From: an uncultured Bacteroidales bacterium
GTDB lineage: Bacteria > Bacteroidota > Bacteroidia > Bacteroidales > Bacteroidaceae
Assembly (NCBI GenBank): GCA_902768605.1
Contig: CACXLY010000031.1
Coordinates: 1-31,413, forward strand
DNA length: 31,413 nt
Reading direction: 5' to 3'
Shown here: piece by piece, positions 20,077 to 28,066 of the stretch
Numbering within the stretch: the first letter of the stretch is position 1
Layout: each line of letters opens with the position of its first letter
Program-made: the position numbers and the translations under genes
The notes under the pieces: generated by a model
Seen by the model: only the letters and a program-made list of their open reading frames with translations
The model's database searches: none
What the model was told of the DNA's origin: nothing

Positions 20077-22923
20077 TTACTGTGCCGTGAAGCTCAGCAC
20101 TTGAGTAGCACCCGTGGCGGAGCTGCCGAGGTAGAGGCCGTGCCACGCGGTCGTGGCGTCGGTGGGCGCTGCCGTGCTGTACTTCACTGTGTAGCTGCTG
20201 CCTTTCGTCATGCCAGTTGCTGTGAAGAGCGACAGGCTGCTGCTGAAGCTGGCTTCCACGGCGTAGGTGACGAGGTTGTTGCCGCTCGCGTCGGCCAACG
20301 TATAGTAACGGTTCGGCGCATAGCTGATGCTGGATGTGCTGAGGCAATAGCCCTGCACAGCACTTCCGATGCTGCTGGAGGAGCCTCCCCAGCCGCCCCA
20401 ACCGCCGCCACCGCCTTGGTTAGCGCCGCCGCTGATGCCGATGCCGTAGCCCGTTATCTGGATATAAGAGTTGTTGTCGCAGTCGAAGCCCTCCTCCGGC
20501 GCTCCTTTCGAGGAGTAGCCCAGCACGACACCGTTGCCAATTTGTATGGCGCCGGCCTGTCCGTAGTTACTGTCGATGGCGTCGTTTCCGTAGCCGTGGC
20601 AGACGACGATGCCGCCGTCGAAGCGTATCGCGCCTGCCGTATTGAGGCAGTCGTCGTAGCATTTGAAGTAGTGCTTTCCGCCGTTGAAGACTATCGAGGC
20701 ATTCGACTTGAGTTTGCTCTCCAGTCCTTCCGCTCCCTGAGTGCTGGTCGTGACGACGGTCTCGCCTCCGTTGACGGTGATGGCGCCTGTGGCTTTGATG
20801 GCCTTTGCCGACGAGGTGCTGAGGTACTTGGCACCCGTCGTGCTGACGGTCAGGACAGGTCCCTCGGTGTCGCTCAGCCCGACGACGATGGTGCCGTCGC
20901 TCTTGATGCCCTTGCCTCCGGCGCCTGTCATGCTGATGCTGATGGTGCCGCCCTGCAGGTTGATACTGCCGTCGGAGGTCAAGCCCTTGGCTGTCGAGTA
21001 GCTGCTGGTAGTGCCAGTGCCGCCGCCGCTATTGGTGATGGTGACGTTACCGCCCGTCGTCAGCAGCACTTTATCGCAGGAGATGCCCTTCGCAGCAGCG
21101 CCGGAGTTGTTGATGATGACAGTACCGCCGCCGATGCTGATGTTGCCGTCGCCCTTGATGCCAGCGGCAGTGGCGAACTTTCCGCCCGAAGGCGTGACGG
21201 AGCCGCTGCCCGTGATGGTGCCATCCGCATAGCGGGAAGTGTAGTCGGTCACGGTGAACGTATAGACGGAGCCGCTTCTCTGCGGGTTCGTTGTATTGAT
21301 ATAATAATAGACGGAAGGGTTCGTGTCGGTCGGTCCGGCGACTGACGAGGTGCGGATTGTGTAGGTCTGTCCGCCGCCGCCACCGCCCGGGCCGCCGCCG
21401 CCCTGACGTGTGTAGTCGTCGCTCGCAAAGTAGAACTGCTGGTCGGGAGCCTCGTCGAAGTCGTAGTAATAGAATGTGCGCGTAGTCTGTCCCGTGGCAG
21501 CAACTGTGATGGTATTGGTCAGCTGGTCCACTCTGGTGCCGTCCGCGGTGTAGAGATAGACGACGCTCTTCCAGTACTGACTGCTTGTGCTGCTGAGAGC
21601 GACACAGATGCGATAGACGGGCTCCTCGTCGCCGTCCTCGCCGCCACCGCCGTCGCCGCCTCCGTCGTCACTCACCTCCACGTTTCTCGAGAGGTCGAGA
21701 GCGGCGCCGGAGCCAAGAGCCTTGATGTCGATGGTGGGCGAGGCTTCCCCTTCGCTGATGCTGAGGTTGCCGTCGGCACTGATGCCCTTGCCCGCCTCGG
21801 CAGTATTGTTGATGACGATTGAGCCGCCGCTGATGTCGAGGTCGCCGCTCGCCTTGATGCCGACCACGTAGCCCGGGTCGTTGTTCTCCACGATGTACTT
21901 GCCGCTCTGGGTGATAGAGAGCTCTCCCGCGCTGATGCTGAGGTCGGATTTGCTCTTGAGGCCTTTGTTGCCGTCGCCTGTCGTGGAGAGGGTGATGACG
22001 CCTCCCGTGATGCTCATCAGGCTGTCGCTCTTGATGGCGGCTACGTCGCGCTCGGTGACGGAGACGTTGAGTGTGCCGCCTCGCAGCATGACCTGTCCGT
22101 CGAGGTCATCGCCCTCCGTGGTCGCCTCGGCCTGTATGCCGTCGCCCTTCACGCCGCTGACCGTCACGGTGCTGCCGTTCATCTTGAAGTACTGACCCGC
22201 ATGGATGCCGTCTCCCTCAGCACCGACGACACTGATGCCGCCCGTGGTGCTCTTCACCAGCATGTATTCCTTGGTCTTGATTGCGTGGGTGTAGTTGCCT
22301 TTCACGGTCAATGTGCCGCCCTTGCTGACCTCGAGGTGTCCCTTGCAATACAGGGCAGCCTTCTGTCCGAGACTGTCGGGAGCGTCCTCCAGATAGTTGT
22401 CCGTCCCCTCTTGCAGCTCGAGGGCGATGCGTTTGCCGCACTTGATGTCGAGCGCCGCCCCTGTCGTGCTCTTCAGGTTCAGGCCGGAGAGCCGGATGCA
22501 GGCCTTGTAGGCGCCGTTGTACGTGAAACAGCCCGCCGCACTCTCTCCGCTGAGGATGAAGCACATCTCGCGGTCGGTGTTGTCGTTCGTCAAAGTAACC
22601 GCGGCGCCGCTCACCTCGCTGGTGATGCCGACGACGTTCGCTGGACTGACCATCGCCTCTGCTCCGTCGTAGGTGACATACAGCGTGTCGGTCACAATTT
22701 TGCCCATTTCATCGGGATTTCTGAAGGTAATGCTGTCCACTTCGCTCACATCGAAAGTGGCATCGCCGACGGTTATCTTGTCGTCTGCGAAGAGCATATC
22801 CATCACGTCGAACCTGGTGTAGGTGCCGTTTTTCCAAAAGTAAATTCCGTCTATCTCAGCAGCCGATAGCGCAAGCAGGCATACAGCCATGCCGACGGAA
22901 AGAATGTATTTGAAGGTTTTCAT
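20077..22923 (-). CDS. Secreted beta-helix carbohydrate-binding protein (Cthe_2159/DUF4353 type)
   Basis: 948 residues with signal peptide MKTFKYILSVGMAVCLLALS. A short N-terminal segment (DVSEVDSITFRNPDEMG) is typical of Bacteroidales surface proteins. It is followed by long runs of right-handed beta-helix-like rungs with the pattern 'G-x-I-x-x-x-G-G-x-(I/V)-x-I' (MSITGGVITLSTTGDGNKG, LSISAGELSITQSG, INLQGGTISISMTG). This pattern fits the Cthe_2159 polysaccharide-binding family. Three glycine-rich low-complexity linkers interrupt it, at about residues 425-435, 505-515 and 838-850. A globular segment between the first two (YRICVALSSTSSQYWKSVVY) splits the helix in two. No catalytic motif is recognised. 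It is probably anchored or displayed at the surface and binds acidic polysaccharide; the ligand is inferred from the family. Confidence 0.85.
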   Translation of the reverse strand: MKTFKYILSVGMAVCLLALSAAEIDGIYFWKNGTYTRFDVMDMLFADDKITVGDATFDVSEVDSITFRNPDEMGKIVTDTLYVTYDGAEAMVSPANVVGITSEVSGAAVTLTNDNTDREMCFILSGESAAGCFTYNGAYKACIRLSGLNLKSTTGAALDIKCGKRIALELQEGTDNYLEDAPDSLGQKAALYCKGHLEVSKGGTLTVKGNYTHAIKTKEYMLVKSTTGGISVVGAEGDGIHAGQYFKMNGSTVTVSGVKGDGIQAEATTEGDDLDGQVMLRGGTLNVSVTERDVAAIKSDSLMSITGGVITLSTTGDGNKGLKSKSDLSISAGELSITQSGKYIVENNDPGYVVGIKASGDLDISGGSIVINNTAEAGKGISADGNLSISEGEASPTIDIKALGSGAALDLSRNVEVSDDGGGDGGGGEDGDEEPVYRICVALSSTSSQYWKSVVYLYTADGTRVDQLTNTITVAATGQTTRTFYYYDFDEAPDQQFYFASDDYTRQGGGGPGGGGGGQTYTIRTSSVAGPTDTNPSVYYYINTTNPQRSGSVYTFTVTDYTSRYADGTITGSGSVTPSGGKFATAAGIKGDGNISIGGGTVIINNSGAAAKGISCDKVLLTTGGNVTITNSGGGTGTTSSYSTAKGLTSDGSINLQGGTISISMTGAGGKGIKSDGTIVVGLSDTEGPVLTVSTTGAKYLSTSSAKAIKATGAITVNGGETVVTTSTQGAEGLESKLKSNASIVFNGGKHYFKCYDDCLNTAGAIRFDGGIVVCHGYGNDAIDSNYGQAGAIQIGNGVVLGYSSKGAPEEGFDCDNNSYIQITGYGIGISGGANQGGGGGWGGWGGSSSSIGSAVQGYCLSTSSISYAPNRYYTLADASGNNLVTYAVEASFSSSLSLFTATGMTKGSSYTVKYSTAAPTDATTAWHGLYLGSSATGATQVLSFTAQ

Positions 22924-22957
22924 AATATATAATAATGTATAAGACCTTAAACAATGG

Positions 22958-22965
22958 CAAAGATA
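22958..22965 (-). promoter_or_regulatory. Minus-strand -7 element TATCTTTG for the beta-helix gene
   Basis: The plus strand reads CAAAGATA, 35 bp upstream of the ATG at 22923, consistent with a leader of about 28 nt. Confidence 0.65.
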
Positions 22966-23096
22966 GGACTTTTTGCTATTTATTGGTACGTTTTAAGGAA
23001 TATTGTTTATGCTTTTCCTACCAATTGTATAAACTGTGGCGATAAATCCCGCTTGCAGGCAGAAAAAGAAACGCCGCTGTTGATGTTTAAGTTTTG

Positions 23097-23149
23097 AACA
23101 AAAAAAATCCTTTTTTCTTTTGCGGTTCGCTCACTTATTCGTAACTTTG
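23097..23149 (+). promoter_or_regulatory. Promoter copy 1 (53-bp duplicate)
   Basis: It carries TTTTG, 19 bp, then TAACTTTG. The sequence is identical to 23185-23237, 88 bp downstream. A transcript from here would read through the second copy. Confidence 0.75.
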
Positions 23150-23184
23150 ACTGACGTCGAACTTACTCTCGTTCGGGACCGCAA

Positions 23185-23237
23185 AACAAAAAAAATCCTT
23201 TTTTCTTTTGCGGTTCGCTCACTTATTCGTAACTTTG
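23185..23237 (+). promoter_or_regulatory. Promoter copy 2 of the outer-membrane protein gene
   Basis: TTTTG-N19-TAACTTTG (-7 at 23230-23237), 27 bp before the ATG at 23265. The best promoter match in the window alongside nadB and ORF6N. Confidence 0.85.
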
Positions 23238-23264
23238 CACCACGTTTCGCAGGATATAACGAAT

Positions 23265-23858
23265 ATGAAAAGGTTCTTAACCATCGCAGCCCTCGTGCTT
23301 GTCGCGTTGCAGACGAGTGCCCAGGGGGATTACAAGTTCACCGCAAAGCTGGGCGTCGGCCTGTCGTCGGTGGTGGGCAGGAATGCCGACACGAAGGTTT
23401 TCGTTGCTGCTAAGGCCGGCCTGTCCTACGACTTGAAACTCTTCGGCAATCTGTATCTCATCCCCGAGGTTGACTTCGACCTGAAGGGCTTCAATCCTAA
23501 ATACGTCAACAACTTCACCAGGGACAAGGCCATCCTCATGGCATACGTGCAGGGCACGCCTCACGTGGCATATAAGTTCCGACTGAACGAAGGCCGCAAC
23601 ATCGTGCTGAAAGCCGGTCCTTACTTCGCCTACGGAGTGGTGGGGAGCAGCGTGAACGTCACCGACTTCTGGTCGAGCTACGAGGCTGACATCTTCGACG
23701 GCATCCGGCGCTTCGACATGGGCGTCCACGCTGGCCTGGCATACGAGCGCAACCACTTCAGCTTCGGAGCGGAATACAGTCGCGGACTGCGCTCCCTCGC
23801 CCCTGATGTCAGCATCTACAACCAAGCCTTCGGACTGGTGCTGGGATATAAATTCTAA
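23265..23858 (+). CDS. Outer-membrane beta-barrel protein
   Basis: 197 residues from the ATG at 23265. An upstream in-frame ATG at 23208 lies within the duplicated promoter and is rejected. Signal peptide MKRFLTIAALVLVALQTSAQ. The mature part alternates polar and hydrophobic residues in about eight strands (FTAKLGVGLSSVVGR, NLYLIPEVDFDLKG, GMGVHAGLAYE-like, FSFGAEYSRGLRSLAP). It ends in an aromatic residue, GLVLGYKF, as outer-membrane barrels usually do. It fits the small OmpW/OmpA-like 'porin family' barrels of Bacteroidetes. Role unknown. The DD-peptidase gene starts 41 bp downstream, so an envelope operon is likely. Confidence 0.85.
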   Translation: MKRFLTIAALVLVALQTSAQGDYKFTAKLGVGLSSVVGRNADTKVFVAAKAGLSYDLKLFGNLYLIPEVDFDLKGFNPKYVNNFTRDKAILMAYVQGTPHVAYKFRLNEGRNIVLKAGPYFAYGVVGSSVNVTDFWSSYEADIFDGIRRFDMGVHAGLAYERNHFSFGAEYSRGLRSLAPDVSIYNQAFGLVLGYKF

Positions 23859-23899
23859 CCAAAGACAATACGACGGCTCAGCCCTCGCTACATTAGAAA

Positions 23900-25231
23900 A
23901 TGAAATATACGAAATATCTGCTCCTGCTTCTCTTGGTGACGTCGTGCGCCTCCCGACGCGCTGTGCGCCACCATGGCTACCAGACCTACACGCCACCGCC
24001 TGCTCCGGTACAGGTTCAGGTGCCTGCGCCGGTCGTCGTGGAAGAGGAGCCGGAGGCGGAAGAGCCTGTGGTGAGCGCCCGCCCGCTCATCTCACAGGTG
24101 CACCGTGCTCAGCAGGGGACTTGGCAATACGAAAAGCAGCAGGCCCTCGACCAGCTCTGTCAGTCGCCCATCTTCGAGACGTCGCAACTCGGGCTCTACG
24201 TGTATGACCTGACGGACGGACAGCCGCTCTATGCCATCAACGCTGCCCAGCGGATGCGACCCGCCTCGTGCCAGAAGATAGTGACAGCCGTGACGGCCCT
24301 CAACTTCCTCAAAGAAGACTACAGGCTCACCACGGACTTCCGCATCGCGGGAACGGTGAGCGGCGGCGTCCTCAATGGCGACCTCATCGTGGTGGGCGGC
24401 ATGGACCCCCTCGTCACTGCCGACGAACTCCTCCAGGCCGCTGCCTCCATCAAGCAGCAGCAGGGCATAGGAACCATCGCGGGCAGCATCATCTACGACT
24501 GCTCGATGCGCGAGAACACGCCGCTCGGCTGGGGATGGTGCTGGGACGATGACTACGGACCGCTCTCGGCCCTGCTTGTCGATGGTAAGGACAACTTCGA
24601 GAACAAATGGCTGGATGCGCTCTCGAAAGCCGGCATAAAAGTTTCCTACAACGCCTCCAGAGCGGACAGGAAGGGTGGACAACAGCAGAAGAGCGTCTAT
24701 GCCATCCGCCACTACCTCGACGACCTGCTGGTGCCGATGATGAAGAACAGCGACAACATCTTCGCCGAATGCCTTTTCTACCAGACGGCTGCCACGACGG
24801 GAAAGAAGGGGGCTGGCCACAAGGAAACGGCTCAGCGGACAGAGGAGCTGCTCAACAAGATAGGGGTTGACCCCTCTCCCTACAAGGTGGCGGACGGCAG
24901 CGGCCTTTCGCTCTACAACTACGCCTCGGCGGAAATGCTCGTCGCACTGCTCGGCTATGCCTGGCGAACGGAATCCATCAGGCAACACTTGCTGCCGTCG
25001 CTGCCCGTGGCTGGCTATGACGGCACCCTGCAGAAACGCATGATAGGCACCGAGGCTGAGGGAAACGTACGCGCCAAGACAGGTACCGTGACGGGCATCT
25101 CCTCGCTGGCAGGCTACCTCACTACGGCCAGCGGCCACGTCCTCGCCTTTGCCATCATCAACCAGGGCATCAATTCCTCAGCCATGGGACGCGCCTTCCA
25201 GGACAAGGTCTGCCAGGAGCTCTGCAGATAA
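23900..25231 (+). CDS. dacB: D-alanyl-D-alanine carboxypeptidase/endopeptidase, PBP4 (S13) lipoprotein
   Basis: 443 residues. A lipoprotein signal peptide ends in VTSC with Cys16 as the lipidated residue, followed by a Pro/Glu-rich spacer (about residues 31-57). The peptidase S13 catalytic motifs are intact: SxxK at S123-K126 (PASCQK), SxN at S284-N286 (NSDNIF) and KTG at K393-G395 (RAKTGTVTG). It would trim D-Ala from, or cut cross-links in, peptidoglycan in the periplasm. The stretch between SxxK and SxN is about 160 residues, shorter than in E. coli PBP4, so part of the inserted domains seems missing. It sits between two other exported-protein genes. The family is sure; the exact activity (carboxy- or endopeptidase) is not. 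Confidence 0.93.
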   Translation: MKYTKYLLLLLLVTSCASRRAVRHHGYQTYTPPPAPVQVQVPAPVVVEEEPEAEEPVVSARPLISQVHRAQQGTWQYEKQQALDQLCQSPIFETSQLGLYVYDLTDGQPLYAINAAQRMRPASCQKIVTAVTALNFLKEDYRLTTDFRIAGTVSGGVLNGDLIVVGGMDPLVTADELLQAAASIKQQQGIGTIAGSIIYDCSMRENTPLGWGWCWDDDYGPLSALLVDGKDNFENKWLDALSKAGIKVSYNASRADRKGGQQQKSVYAIRHYLDDLLVPMMKNSDNIFAECLFYQTAATTGKKGAGHKETAQRTEELLNKIGVDPSPYKVADGSGLSLYNYASAEMLVALLGYAWRTESIRQHLLPSLPVAGYDGTLQKRMIGTEAEGNVRAKTGTVTGISSLAGYLTTASGHVLAFAIINQGINSSAMGRAFQDKVCQELCR

Positions 25232-25304
25232 ACGGTAACAACCGCACTACGACATAACGTCACAACGAAAGAATCGAAGTTTAATAATTAAAAAGAAACG
25301 TATT

Positions 25305-25883
25305 ATGAAAAAGATTTTATTTCTGATGGCTTTGGTCATCTCACTGCCTGCCATGGCACAGAGCATGTACGACGGCAAGTCGTGCGCAGATTGGGAAAAC
25401 GAGTTCGACCTCGAAGTGGACAAACTCAAATCTGAAATCAGCATTCTGAAGAAGGAGGCGAAAATCAATCCCGATGCAAGCATCAAGGACAAGATTAACC
25501 AAAAGACTGCCGAACTGAAGAAGGCTCAGGCCAACCTGAAAGTGGCAAAGAAGGCTGCCGACTACGAAAGGAACGGCGAAAAAAACCTCGACAAGGCTCA
25601 GGACAAATCCGTGAAGCTGCAGTCGAAGCACGCTAAGGAGAGCGACAAACTCTCGAAGCTGCAGTCGAAGGTAACAAAGGCGGAAAACGACGTGTCGAAG
25701 GCTGAGCAGAACCTGCAGAAGTCGAAGCAGAAGCTCGAAAACCTCAAGCAGGAGATTGAGTCCACTCAGAAGAACATGGGCAACCTGAAGGAAGAGAACG
25801 AACAGGCTAAGGAAGACATCACCAAAGCTAAAGACGTCAGGGATCAGGCCAAGAAGATGCTCATCAACGGTATCAGGAGATAA
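25305..25883 (+). CDS. Exported coiled-coil protein of unknown function
   Basis: 192 residues with signal peptide MKKILFLMALVISLPAMAQ. The mature protein is almost all predicted helix, rich in Lys, Glu, Ala and Gln, with heptad-like patterns over most of its length (from about residue 35: VDKLKSEISILKKEAKI, KAENDVSKAEQNLQKSKQ, LKEENEQAKEDITKAK). A single Cys (C27) lies near the mature N-terminus but no lipobox is present. It may act as a periplasmic spacer or chaperone-like protein; Skp/OmpH similarity is only general. It follows dacB after 73 bp in the same direction. Confidence 0.8.
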   Translation: MKKILFLMALVISLPAMAQSMYDGKSCADWENEFDLEVDKLKSEISILKKEAKINPDASIKDKINQKTAELKKAQANLKVAKKAADYERNGEKNLDKAQDKSVKLQSKHAKESDKLSKLQSKVTKAENDVSKAEQNLQKSKQKLENLKQEIESTQKNMGNLKEENEQAKEDITKAKDVRDQAKKMLINGIRR

Positions 25884-25904
25884 CGGGACGCTTCGTGAAG
25901 CATC

Positions 25905-26035
25905 AGCAAACGCCACGTGTGGGAAAAGCCTTTTCCACGTGTGGCGTTTGGCTTTCCTTCACGTGGGAGCTCCAATCCCTTCACGTAGGGACTCCAGTCC
26001 TCACACGTGGGGACTCCAGTCCCCTCACGTGGGGA
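25905..26035. repeat. ACGTG array with 22-bp spacing between convergent genes
   Basis: ACGTG (once ACGTA) is at 25915, 25937, 25961, 25983, 26005 and 26027, with spacings 22, 24, 22, 22 and 22. Several units contain perfect hairpins (GGGGACTCCAGTCCCC at 26009-26024, GGACTCCAGTCC before it). The left end is an inverted repeat with AAACGCCAC (25908-25916) and GTGGCGTTT (25941-25949). The array ends at the stop codon of the methyltransferase gene. The hairpins could also serve as terminators for both genes. Confidence 0.9.
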
Positions 26036-26557
26036 TTATTTCTCCGACAAGTGCCAGAGGACAATGCCTGCCGTCACGCTGACGTTCAGACTGTGTTTCG
26101 TGCCGTATTGCGGTATCTCGAGGCAGCCGTCGCACATATCGACCACCTGCTGCTGCACGCCTTTCACCTCGTTGCCCAATACGACGGCATACTTCCTGCC
26201 GGGCTGTCGCTCGAAGTCCTGAAGCATCGTGCTGCCCTCGCATTGCTCAATGGCAAGGACGATGTAGCCCTGCTCCTTCAGCCACGCGACAGCATCCTCG
26301 GTCCGCTCGAAGTACTTCCAGCTGACACTTTCCTCAGCACCGAGCGCCGTCTTATGTATTTCGGGATGAGGAGGCCTTGCCGTGATGCCGCACAACGCGA
26401 CGCCCTCGATGCGGAAGGCATCGCTGCTGCGGAACACGCTGCCTACATTGTAAAGACTGCGAACATGGTCGAGCACCACCACTATCGGCTGCTTGTCCGA
26501 CGCCCTGTATTCAGCCACACTCATGCGGCCCATCTCCGTCACTTTCAACTTTCTCAT
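26036..26557 (-). CDS. SpoU/TrmH-family RNA 2'-O-methyltransferase
   Basis: 173 residues, the size of compact SPOUT methyltransferases. Motif 1 is NVGSVFRSSDAF (catalytic Asn and Arg), motif 2 is VVLGNEVKGV and motif 3 is IPQYGTKHSLNVSVTAGI, together forming the trefoil-knot SAM site. It would methylate a ribose 2'-OH in tRNA or rRNA in the cytosol. There is no extra RNA-binding N-terminal domain, which points to the smaller TrmL/TrmH-like forms, but the target nucleotide cannot be told. The promoter with TAACTTTG lies at 26605-26612 on the minus strand. Divergent from nadA across the DnaA-box region. Confidence 0.92.
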   Translation of the reverse strand: MRKLKVTEMGRMSVAEYRASDKQPIVVVLDHVRSLYNVGSVFRSSDAFRIEGVALCGITARPPHPEIHKTALGAEESVSWKYFERTEDAVAWLKEQGYIVLAIEQCEGSTMLQDFERQPGRKYAVVLGNEVKGVQQQVVDMCDGCLEIPQYGTKHSLNVSVTAGIVLWHLSEK

Positions 26558-26604
26558 GCCCGATTCTCTGATTTACTACATTACTTATTATTATAATACG
26601 TGGA

Positions 26605-26612
26605 CAAAGTTA
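26605..26612 (-). promoter_or_regulatory. Minus-strand -7 element TAACTTTG for the methyltransferase
   Basis: The plus strand reads CAAAGTTA, 48 bp upstream of the start codon at 26557. It adjoins the first DnaA box. Confidence 0.7.
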
Positions 26613-27016
26613 ACAATTATTGTGGATAACTGTGTTGATAAACCCGTAGTTATTCACACTAATTGCAGCTTTTCGAAGCCTCAACACCCGTTATCCACAT
26701 CAAATATAAGTTATAAAACACCCTTCAACACAAAAAAAGAGACTTATCAAGACGGCATGTCGAGGAAAATTATTAACTTTGCCTCTTGTTAGCACATGTT
26801 GATAACTCTGCACCCCTCTGCGCAGCAAACTACTATATATAAAGAGAAAGGAAAAAAAGCGAAACGGTGGAAAACTGATGTGGAAATGTTGAAGGAGTGT
26901 TCATAACGTTTTTCCCGATGAAATGGGACAAAATCTTATCAACATATCAACACCGTATCATCATCGTCATCATATTTAATATTTAAAAATAATATAAAAG
27001 GAATAATATAATTAAG
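26613..27016. other. Candidate replication origin (oriC) with DnaA boxes
   Basis: AT-rich gap between divergent genes. Perfect TTATNCACA boxes are TGTGGATAA (26621-26629, inverse), TTATTCACA (26650-26658) and TTATCCACA (26691-26699). One-mismatch boxes are TGTTGATAA (26633-26641 and 26797-26805, inverse) and TTATCAACA (26936-26944). A strongly AT-rich tract (26969-27015) could be the unwinding element. A density of six boxes in 325 bp is far above chance. This is inferred to be the chromosomal oriC; a DnaA-regulated promoter cluster is the alternative. Confidence 0.75.
26774..26781 (+). promoter_or_regulatory. Plus-strand -7 element TAACTTTG upstream of nadA
   Basis: It matches TAnnTTTG but lies 235 bp before the nadA start and has no TTTG at 19 bp. 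It could give a long nadA leader or a transcript through the candidate origin. Confidence 0.45.
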
Positions 27017-28000
27017 ATGGTTGAAAACAAGTGGAAAACTGCCGGCTTCGTGAATGAAGACGTGCCGGAGGGTGTGGACATGAAGGCTGAGATACGCCGG
27101 ATGTGCAAGGAGAAGAATGCGGTCATCATGGCGCATTACTACACGCAGGGTGAGATACAGGACATTGCGGACTTCGTGGGCGACAGTCTTGCGCTGGCTC
27201 AGCAGGCTGCGCAGACGGATGCCGACATCATCGTGATGTGCGGCGTACACTTCATGGGCGAGACGAACAAGATTCTCTGCCCGGACAAGAAGGTGCTTGT
27301 GCCTGACCTCAATGCCACTTGCTCGCTGGCAGAAAGCTGTCCGCCGAAGGAGTTCGGCGAGTTCGTGAAGGCTCATCCCGGGCATACCGTCATCAGCTAT
27401 GTGAACACGACGGCTGCCATCAAGGCCCTCACGGATGTAGTGGTGACGAGCGGCAACGCGCTGAAGATTGTCAACTCTCTGCCCAAGGACGAGAAGATCA
27501 TCTTTGGCCCCGACCGCAACCTCGGCAACTACATCAACTCGATTACTGGCCGAGAGATGCTCCTGTGGGACGGCGCCTGCCATGTTCACGAGAAGTTCAG
27601 CCTGGAGCGTATCCTCGAGTTGAAGGCCGCCCATCCTCAGGCCAAGATACTTGTCCATCCGGAATGCAAGGGGCCAATCGTCAAGGTGGCCGACAAGGTG
27701 GGCAGCACGGCCGCTCTCCTCAAGTTCAGTCAGGAGGACGAAGCAACGGAGTTTATTGTCGCCACAGAGAGCGGCATCCTCCACAAAATGCAGCAAGCCT
27801 GCCCGCAAAAGGTCTTCCTGCCTGCCCCACCCGACGACAGCACCTGTGCCTGCAACGAGTGCAACTACATGAAGCTCATCACGATGCAGAAGCTCTACAA
27901 TTGCCTTAAGTACGAATGGCCGGAGATAGAGGTGGACAGACAGGTGGCAGAGCAAGCCGTGAAGTCAATCAACCGGATGCTCGACCTTTCGGCCTCCTAA
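27017..28000 (+). CDS. nadA: Quinolinate synthase A (NadA)
   Basis: Condenses iminoaspartate, made by NadB, with dihydroxyacetone phosphate to quinolinate using a [4Fe-4S] cluster; cytosolic. 327 residues, of usual length (about 300-350). Motifs in order: AVIMAHYYTQGEIQDIAD, CGVHFMGETNKIL, DLNATCSLAESCP (cluster Cys), YVNTTAAIKALTDVVVTSGN, WDGACHVHEKF, VHPECKG, and C-terminal CACNECNYMK with the final cluster Cys. The ATG at 27017 directly follows an AT-rich tract. The cation antiporter starts 66 bp downstream in the same direction. nadB is separate, 15 kb away on the other strand. Confidence 0.96.
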   Translation: MVENKWKTAGFVNEDVPEGVDMKAEIRRMCKEKNAVIMAHYYTQGEIQDIADFVGDSLALAQQAAQTDADIIVMCGVHFMGETNKILCPDKKVLVPDLNATCSLAESCPPKEFGEFVKAHPGHTVISYVNTTAAIKALTDVVVTSGNALKIVNSLPKDEKIIFGPDRNLGNYINSITGREMLLWDGACHVHEKFSLERILELKAAHPQAKILVHPECKGPIVKVADKVGSTAALLKFSQEDEATEFIVATESGILHKMQQACPQKVFLPAPPDDSTCACNECNYMKLITMQKLYNCLKYEWPEIEVDRQVAEQAVKSINRMLDLSAS

Positions 28001-28017
28001 ATCTCTAATTTACAATT

Positions 28018-28062
28018 GTCATTTTTTATTTTTTCAATATTCAATATTCAATTTTCAATATA
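28018..28062. repeat. Short AT-rich TTCAATATTCAAT repeats
   Basis: The gap between nadA and the antiporter gene carries three or four imperfect TCAATATTCAATTT units. No hairpin with a U-run is clear, so readthrough from nadA is possible. Confidence 0.6.
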
Positions 28063-28066
28063 ATAA

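Larger units (their letters stand above)
22924..23264. other. Divergent promoter region with an exact internal duplication
   Basis: No gene is seen. On the left is a minus-strand -7 element for the beta-helix gene (TATCTTTG, 22965-22958). On the right are two copies of a 53-bp promoter-bearing sequence (23097-23149 and 23185-23237). Short open frames over the copies start with the same residues and are artefacts of the repeat. Confidence 0.75.

Noticed and set aside
23120..23413. 97-codon frame starting MRFAHLFVTL
   Set aside because: It is created by the duplicated promoter sequence and then runs out of frame through the outer-membrane protein gene.
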